Shown piece after piece: positions 6,626-11,089 of a DNA stretch of 11,089 bases (position 1 is the first letter of the stretch; each line of letters begins with the position of its first letter). A program made the position numbers and the translations under genes. Location of the stretch: contig JAYWGG010000351.1 in assembly GCA_043778415.1 (NCBI GenBank), positions 1 to 11,089 on the forward strand. The letters are read 5' to 3'. This DNA is from JAYUHK01 sp043778415 (GTDB lineage Bacteria > Bacteroidota > Bacteroidia > Chitinophagales > Saprospiraceae). Under the pieces are notes generated by a model. The model ran no database searches, had not been told where the DNA came from, and saw nothing but the letters and a program-made list of their open reading frames with translations.

Positions 6626-7468
6626 ATGTTCTGGAACAGCACCTACAACGAACTCCTAAAAATCGCCGCCAAGCCCAGAAGTTATATCAGCATCGCAGGC
6701 ATTACCATCATCGTCGGCATCATTCTTGTCGCGATGCAAATTGACGGAATGACTTATATTTCGTTCATCACGCAGCCCTTCGAGCAGTCGCTCAACTTCG
6801 AGGGAAATATCCTCAATGGCAACCTAATGGCGTTCATTATCCTCCAATTAGTAATTATACATATTCCGTTATTAATCGCTTTTGTGACAGGCGATATGGT
6901 GTCAGGCGAGGGCGCAATGGGAACTATCAGAATGTTGCTCACCAAGCCTATCTCGCGCACCCAAATCCTAATGTCCAAATATTTAGCAGGCTGCGCTTAC
7001 ACATTTATCGTCCTTCTTTGGATGGGTTTTATGGCGGTCGTAGTAGCAAAATTCATCTTCGGCATCGGCGACTTAATGGTACTAAAAAGCGACGGTTTAG
7101 ATATTATTCAAGCCGATGACATTCCTTGGAGATTCTTGTGTGGCTTCGGCTTGGCATACCTTTCTTTGATAACGGTAGCTACATTAGCCCTTTGTTTATC
7201 TTGCTTTTCTGAAAATTCTATCGGTCCGATTGTCGCCACTATGGGTATTATTATTGTCTTCACAATCATTGGTTCGTTGGACGTACCGCTTTTCGACAAC
7301 GTCCGTCCGCTTCTTTTTACGACCCACATGGCGGCATGGCGGAGCTTTTTTGAGAACCCGCCGCCTTACGACGAAATCATAAAATCCGTCGTCATACTGC
7401 TCACTTACATCACCGTTTTATTGACCGTTGCTATCCAACAATTCAAGAAAAAAGATATTCTATCATGA
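6626..7468 (+). CDS. ABC-2 type transporter permease
   Basis: The product has 280 residues with six predicted membrane segments at about 18-37, 67-88, 120-146, 170-193, 198-218 and 251-270. This is the standard topology of an ABC-2 permease that works as a dimer with the ATPase encoded just before it. Between segments 2 and 3 lies the typical cytoplasmic block GDMVSGEGAMGTIRMLLTKP (89-108), then SRTQILMSKYL; this is the coupling region of NosY/BcrB/DrrB-like permeases. The ATG follows the ATPase stop by one base, and the last four bases (ATGA) overlap the next gene, so translation is probably coupled. Substrate unknown. The LolA-like gene that follows suggests a lipid or lipoprotein-related job, as an inference only. 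Confidence 0.92.
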   Translation: MFWNSTYNELLKIAAKPRSYISIAGITIIVGIILVAMQIDGMTYISFITQPFEQSLNFEGNILNGNLMAFIILQLVIIHIPLLIAFVTGDMVSGEGAMGTIRMLLTKPISRTQILMSKYLAGCAYTFIVLLWMGFMAVVVAKFIFGIGDLMVLKSDGLDIIQADDIPWRFLCGFGLAYLSLITVATLALCLSCFSENSIGPIVATMGIIIVFTIIGSLDVPLFDNVRPLLFTTHMAAWRSFFENPPPYDEIIKSVVILLTYITVLLTVAIQQFKKKDILS

Positions 7469-8166
7469 AAAAAAACATCTTAATATTTTTAGTTATTTGC
7501 GCTTTTTGTGACAATTTGCTTTCGCAGTCACAAAATCCCAATAATTTGCTCCGCAATGTGCTGAAAAAATTGCAGATAGCCAAAGACTACTCCGTAGAAG
7601 CAAACATAAAAGTAGATTTGCCTTTTATCAATATGTTGCCCATCAACGCGAAAATATATACCAAACAACCCGACAAATTCAAAGTGGAAAGTAAAAGTAT
7701 AGCGATTGTACCGCGTCAAGGTTTTGACCAAATCGCTAAAATATTGAAAGATACTACTCAATTTTCGGCTGTCACACAAGGCGAAGAAATGATAGAAAAA
7801 AATAAAACTACCATTGTAAATATTTTCTCACAAGTTGATACCAGCGACCTGATTTTGGGCAAGTTATGGATTGATGTCCAGCAAAATATTATCCTGAAAT
7901 CCCAGCTGACCACCCGCAGCAACGGAACTATCCTCACCGAGTACGAATATGGCTCTCAAATCGCGTATGGTTTGCCCGATAAAATGACTTTTACTGTAGA
8001 TATTAAAAAGTTCAAAGTTCCTAAAATGATTGCCGCACTCACTTCGTCCAAGAAGAAACAAGGCGACACTGCGGAAGAAAAACGTCGCAAAATATTCATC
8101 AAACTCCAAAATTATCAGGTAAACAAAGGGCTAAAAGATGAAATTTTTGTGAAAGAAAAACAATAA
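7465..8166 (+). CDS. LolA-like periplasmic protein (outer-membrane lipoprotein-sorting / DUF2092-like fold)
   Basis: The product has 233 residues. An N-terminal signal peptide (MKKN, then ILIFLVICAF, ending LLSQ near 21) shows export; there is no lipobox at the cleavage site, so it is soluble in the periplasm. Then come an amphipathic helix (NNLLRNVLKKLQIAKDYSVEA) and alternating beta strands. TKQPDKFKVES at about 67-77 resembles the 'RPdrlr' turn of LolA/MucB/DUF2092-type half-barrels, and LWIDVQQNIILKSQ (about 134-147) resembles their 'vWiD..t.lplk' strand. The family call rests on these patterns and is moderate. A Lys-rich stretch (SSKKKQGDTAEEKRRK) lies near the C-terminus. It overlaps the permease gene by 4 bp, so it probably works with this ABC system, perhaps binding a lipid or lipidated cargo. 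That role is inference. Confidence 0.7.
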   Translation: MKKNILIFLVICAFCDNLLSQSQNPNNLLRNVLKKLQIAKDYSVEANIKVDLPFINMLPINAKIYTKQPDKFKVESKSIAIVPRQGFDQIAKILKDTTQFSAVTQGEEMIEKNKTTIVNIFSQVDTSDLILGKLWIDVQQNIILKSQLTTRSNGTILTEYEYGSQIAYGLPDKMTFTVDIKKFKVPKMIAALTSSKKKQGDTAEEKRRKIFIKLQNYQVNKGLKDEIFVKEKQ

Positions 8167-8318
8167 TAACTATCTGACTATCAGTTGTTTGTATAGATTT
8201 TTCGGCACGACAAATTATATTTTTTCAGAAGCTACCCAACCTTTCGTCAAAATGTTCGGTCTTATAATTTATAAGTCAATTAAAAAATATTTTAATCAAT
8301 TAATAAATTTATAAAGCT
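8167..8318. other. Intergenic region before the LVIVD lipoprotein gene
   Basis: These 152 bp are AT-rich. A near-perfect inverted repeat, CTTATA-ATT-TATAAG, lies at 8261-8275. It is followed by another AT-only inverted repeat (ATTAAAA/TTTTAAT). No strong terminator hairpin was seen after the LolA-like gene, and no good TAnnTTTG promoter before 8319, though this gap most likely separates two transcription units. Confidence 0.4.
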
Positions 8319-9590
8319 ATGAAAAAAATTATTTTGTTCTCCGCAATTTTTATTTCTGTCTTTGCCAGCCTCACATTTACGTCTTGCCTGAAAGATAAAT
8401 GTGTAAGTTCCAAAAATTACATCAGTTACACTCCTATTTACAAGACGCTCGAAGCTATTCGGGCGGAGGGTATTTCGATGCTCCCAGCGAGGGAACTGAA
8501 AAAAACAGGTAAGATTTATTCTTACAAAAACTACCTGATTATCAATGAGTTACGAGAAGGCTTGCACATCATTGACAACCAAAATCCGTCTAATCCGTTG
8601 CCCGTAGGTTTTTTGAAAATTTCAGGTAATATTGACATGGCAATAAAAGGCGATATTTTATATGCCGATAACTTTACAGACCTTTTGGCTATAGATTTAT
8701 CTAACATTTTGCAGCCCAAAATCGAATCTCGACAAATTAATATTTTCCTTCCGTTAGGAGTCGCCGGCGACCCTTCATTAGGCATCATTACTGGCTATGA
8801 CGAAAAAACTGTAAGCGTACCCTGCAATTCTCCAAGCTATTATTATGAGGGACAGGTAGCTTTTTTTTCAATAGACGATGCAAGTTTTAATTCGATTGGT
8901 TCTATAAATTCGTCCGTTCCGTCAGCAATTAGCGGTATCGGCGGCTCCCAAGCACGCTTTACGCTTTACGATACTTACCTCTATGCGGTCGATAATACCT
9001 CCCTTCAAACCTTCAATATTGCCAACTTAAAAGCACCAGTATTTATGAGTCGAACCCAAGTCGGTTTTGGCATTGAAACTATTTTTCCATACAAAAATAG
9101 ACTTTTTATAGGCTCTACCACTGGAATGTTTATCTTTGATAACTCAAATCCAAGTGCGCCAAGACAGCTTTCTCAATTCACGCACGCACGAGCTTGTGAC
9201 CCTGTATTTGCAACCGAAAATCGCGCTTATGTGACATTGCACGTAGGGGACTGCGGAGGTGTTCGAAATCAACTCGATGTGATTGATATTAGCAATTTGA
9301 ACAGCCCGACTTTGATAAAATCTTATCAGATGAACAGTCCAAAAGGCCTTTCCGTATCAGAAAATAAGTTATTTTTGTGTGATGCTGGATTGAAAGTTTT
9401 TGATGTTAGCAACGACAGTAATATTGACAATGAATTATTGTCGCATTGGACAGGAGCAAACACTTATGATGTGATTGCGTTAGAAAGTCGAAAGATTATT
9501 TTGGTAGTCGGAGAAAATGGACTTTTTCAGTTTGATTATCAAGATGCAAATAACCTAAAATTATTGAGTAAGATGGAAGTCAAAAAATAA
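8319..9590 (+). CDS. LVIVD-repeat beta-propeller lipoprotein
   Basis: The product has 423 residues. The signal peptide ends in LTFTSC, with C23 as the lipidated cysteine, so the protein is probably anchored in the outer membrane. A second cysteine follows (CLKDKC, C28), a start often seen in this Bacteroidota family. The rest is built of repeated strand pairs of about 40-45 residues of the form 'lyv....gl.viDisnp..P..': for example LIINELREGLHIIDNQNPSNP, LYAVDNTSLQTFNIANLKAP, LFIGSTTGMFIFDNSNPSAP, LDVIDISNLNSP and LFLCDAGLKVFDVSND. These match the LVIVD repeat pattern and should fold as a beta-propeller; five or six blades can be counted. No enzymatic motif is visible; a binding or scaffold role at the cell surface is likely. 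The next gene starts 6 bp downstream, so the two are co-transcribed. Confidence 0.85.
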   Translation: MKKIILFSAIFISVFASLTFTSCLKDKCVSSKNYISYTPIYKTLEAIRAEGISMLPARELKKTGKIYSYKNYLIINELREGLHIIDNQNPSNPLPVGFLKISGNIDMAIKGDILYADNFTDLLAIDLSNILQPKIESRQINIFLPLGVAGDPSLGIITGYDEKTVSVPCNSPSYYYEGQVAFFSIDDASFNSIGSINSSVPSAISGIGGSQARFTLYDTYLYAVDNTSLQTFNIANLKAPVFMSRTQVGFGIETIFPYKNRLFIGSTTGMFIFDNSNPSAPRQLSQFTHARACDPVFATENRAYVTLHVGDCGGVRNQLDVIDISNLNSPTLIKSYQMNSPKGLSVSENKLFLCDAGLKVFDVSNDSNIDNELLSHWTGANTYDVIALESRKIILVVGENGLFQFDYQDANNLKLLSKMEVKK

Positions 9591-9596
9591 AAAGCT

Positions 9597-10385
9597 ATGA
9601 ATAAATTTCTGTATTTTGCTTTTTTGCTATTGGTATATAATGACATTTATGCCCAAACTGATGTCACAAAACTTCCTCATGTTGATATTTTGTACCTAAA
9701 AGATGGAAGTATTTTAAGGGGTAAAATCCTACAAATCATACCCGATAAGGAAACAAAAATTCAAATTTTGGGCGATAGTTTGCAGATGGACATACCTGCT
9801 TGCATGATAAAAAAGTTAGTTCAAGAATTTATCAAACCCGCCACTATGAAGTCATCGGGTTTGTATGAATTTAGAGAAAATGGCTGGTACGGATTCGTAG
9901 GAGTTCATGCAACGCCTTTTCGGATAAGCCCTGCTTATGCTCAACCTGTTATCCGATATGGAAGAGGAATAAACGCGGCAGTAGGCTACCAATTCAATAG
10001 GCTTTTGGGCGTTGGAATAGGCGTTGGTGCTGAACAAAAGTTCAAAAACGAAGGCGATGTTATGGTGTATATTAATGCAGATTTGCGTGGTTATTTTTTA
10101 CAAAAAAAGCTAACTCCATTCTACTCGTTGGGACTTGGTTACGGATTTCCTCAAATCGTTACTACAGATTTTTTGATTGGCGCAAAAGGGAATATGTATG
10201 TTCACCCTGCGGTAGGTATTCGGTTTTCGGGTGGTTCGGGGGTAAATATGACGCTCGATTTAGGCTACAGATTGCAACAAATCAGGTACGATTACGAAGA
10301 AACTTGGCGCAACGACATCGGTAGATTTTACTCCGAAACATGGATTTACAACCGTATTGCATTGCGACTCGGAATATGTTTTTAA
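9597..10385 (+). CDS. Outer-membrane beta-barrel protein with N-terminal strand-rich domain
   Basis: The product has 262 residues. The signal peptide ends DIYAQ at residue 20. Residues about 28-78 form a small strand-rich domain (DILYLKDGSILRGKILQI ... GDSLQMDIP) of a type common at the front of Bacteroidota envelope proteins. Residues about 90-262 alternate Gly/aromatic beta strands (YGFVGVHATPF, NAAVGYQF, LLGVGIGVGAEQKF, PFYSLGLGYGF, HPAVGIRFSG, RIALRLGICF) and end in Phe, as in OmpA/OmpW-like barrels of about eight strands. The start ATG lies 6 bp after the lipoprotein stop. It is likely a small outer-membrane protein working with the lipoprotein; the function is not known from sequence. 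Confidence 0.8.
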   Translation: MNKFLYFAFLLLVYNDIYAQTDVTKLPHVDILYLKDGSILRGKILQIIPDKETKIQILGDSLQMDIPACMIKKLVQEFIKPATMKSSGLYEFRENGWYGFVGVHATPFRISPAYAQPVIRYGRGINAAVGYQFNRLLGVGIGVGAEQKFKNEGDVMVYINADLRGYFLQKKLTPFYSLGLGYGFPQIVTTDFLIGAKGNMYVHPAVGIRFSGGSGVNMTLDLGYRLQQIRYDYEETWRNDIGRFYSETWIYNRIALRLGICF

Positions 10386-10451
10386 CAAGAAATTAACATA
10401 TTTACATATTATGTCACAAATATAGTGCAAAAATTTATTTAAAAATTTTAA

Positions 10452-10994
10452 ATGACTGAAACCGAAATCATCGAGGGTTGCTGCAAAAATGACAGGCGAT
10501 GTCAGGAGGCACTCTTTCGCAGGTATTTTCCTTCGATGCTTTCGGTTTGTTTGCGCTACACTCAAGACAGACAAAAGGCAACCGAGATAGTGAATAATGG
10601 ATTTTTAAAAGTGTTCAAAAAAATAGAAAACTTCCGAAATGAAGGTTCTTTTGAAGGTTGGGTGCGACGTATCGTGGTACATTCAGTGTCTGATTTCTTT
10701 AAAGCGAACGCCGACAATCAAATTATTGCAGACGAAGATGCGCTACAAAAAGAATTTATTTTGCCCGATATTTACTCCAAATTGTATATAGAAGATTTGT
10801 TGAAGCTCTCCAAAGAGTTACCACCTGCTACCAAAGTCGTCTTTGACAGCTTTGTTTTGGAAGGGCTTTCCCATGAAGAAATTGCGAAAAATTGTCGCAT
10901 CAGCGTAGGAACTTCCAAATGGCACCTGTCACAAGCACGGAAAATTTTGCAACTTATTATCCAAAAAAATTATCCCAACGAAAGCTATGCGTAA
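10452..10994 (+). CDS. ECF-type RNA polymerase sigma factor (sigma-70 family)
   Basis: The product has 180 residues, the usual ECF size with only regions 2 and 4. Region 2 spans about 15-85: LFRRYFPSMLSVCLRY, then the core-binding and -10-reading helix ATEIVNNGFLKVFKKIENF, then SFEGWVRRIVVHSVSDFFK. Region 4 spans about 114-170: LSKELPPATKVVFDSFVLEG, then a helix-turn-helix LSHEEIAKNCRISVGTSKWHLSQARKILQ split around the turn. The GTSK...L..ARK pattern is common in Bacteroidota ECF factors. The last 8 bases overlap the start of the next gene, a probable anti-sigma protein, so translation is coupled. The 66 bp before the ATG are AT-rich and hold one copy of the TGTCACAAA word (10412-10420). Regulon unknown. 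Confidence 0.95.
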   Translation: MTETEIIEGCCKNDRRCQEALFRRYFPSMLSVCLRYTQDRQKATEIVNNGFLKVFKKIENFRNEGSFEGWVRRIVVHSVSDFFKANADNQIIADEDALQKEFILPDIYSKLYIEDLLKLSKELPPATKVVFDSFVLEGLSHEEIAKNCRISVGTSKWHLSQARKILQLIIQKNYPNESYA

Positions 10995-11089
10995 TAAAAA
11001 AATTAATCAAAATCAATCTTATCCGTCGTCCGAACATACGGACACTGACGCTGCATGGTCTGCCATGGCATCGCTTTTGGATACCGAAC
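10987..11089 (+). CDS. Putative anti-sigma factor or sigma partner, 5' part only
   Basis: ATG 10987 lies inside the end of the sigma factor gene (8-bp overlap), and the frame is open to the window edge, 34 residues so far. The N-terminus is short, charged and polar (MRNKKINQNQSYPSSEHTDTD), followed by AAWSAMASLLDTE. The D..W..M..LLD.E pattern is what follows many Bacteroidota ECF sigma genes, at the front of proteins with one membrane segment and an envelope domain. The call rests on this pattern and the overlap; the membrane segment is beyond the window. Confidence 0.6.
   Translation, partial: MRNKKINQNQSYPSSEHTDTDAAWSAMASLLDTE

Larger units (their letters stand above)
423..10934. repeat. 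Dispersed overrepresented word TGTCACAA (11 copies)
   Basis: Plus-strand copies start at 423, 909, 4435, 4891, 5942, 9662, 10412 and 10927. Copies on the minus strand (seen as TTGTGACA) lie at 2965-2972, 6882-6889 and 7506-7513. Eight of the eleven are followed by A, giving TGTCACAAA. The three copies at 2965, 4435 and 10412 are intergenic; the rest are in genes, in different reading frames and orientations. About 0.3-0.5 copies are expected in 11 kb on both strands. The flanks are not conserved, so these are not copies of a longer element. Confidence 0.6.

Noticed and set aside
10417..10424. TATATTTG promoter box on the minus strand before the sigma gene
   Set aside because: It matches TAnnTTTG but points back into the outer-membrane barrel gene and has no -33 element; likely chance in AT-rich DNA overlapping the TGTCACAAA copy.
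423..10934. TGTCACAA copies read as CRP/FNR half-sites
   Set aside because: CRP/FNR sites are paired inverted half-sites near promoters; here the words are single and mostly deep inside genes.

Overview
The window looks like a chromosomal segment of a Bacteroidota bacterium (an order such as Saprospirales, Chitinophagales or Cytophagales is an inference). Supporting signs are AT-rich intergenic DNA, start codons without clear Shine-Dalgarno sequences, secreted proteins whose signal peptides end in ..AQ, a TSC lipobox, a multidomain M64-type secreted peptidase, and an ECF sigma factor overlapping a small putative anti-sigma gene. No rRNA, tRNA, CRISPR array, transposase or phage gene was seen.

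Layout. Minus strand, 1-2594: a two-gene unit. A small secreted protein of unknown function (2034-2594) is followed 21 bp later by a secreted zinc metallopeptidase of the M64 (IgA peptidase) type, with FnIII-like and PPC-like modules, which runs off the left edge. A 759-bp divergent intergenic region (2595-3353) holds a good intrinsic terminator on the minus strand only 55 nt before the small gene, several further hairpins and a Bacteroidota-like -7 box. It could be a structured leader/attenuator or a small RNA. Plus strand, 3354-8166: six codirectional genes in a probable operon: a eukaryote-like 6-pyruvoyl-tetrahydropterin synthase, GTP cyclohydrolase I (folE), a RhlE-like DEAD-box helicase, an ABC-2 ATPase and permease pair, and a LolA-like periplasmic protein. 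Most junctions are tight; the last four genes are separated by at most 7 nt or overlap. Plus strand, 8319-10385: an LVIVD-repeat lipoprotein and an outer-membrane beta-barrel protein, 6 nt apart. Plus strand, 10452-11089: an ECF sigma factor and the start of its probable anti-sigma partner.

How they may work together. FolE and the PTPS carry out the first two steps from GTP towards tetrahydrobiopterin; the PTPS has the CxxxxxHGH motif of the BH4-type enzymes rather than the CxxxHGH of QueD. The ABC pair plus the LolA-like protein looks like an envelope module moving a lipophilic or lipidated substrate across the inner membrane. The sigma/anti-sigma pair is probably an envelope-signalling regulator whose remaining members lie beyond the right edge.

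The least expected signal is a dispersed octamer, TGTCACAA, found 11 times on both strands (8 as TGTCACAAA), in coding and intergenic DNA and in different reading frames, where well under one copy is expected by chance.
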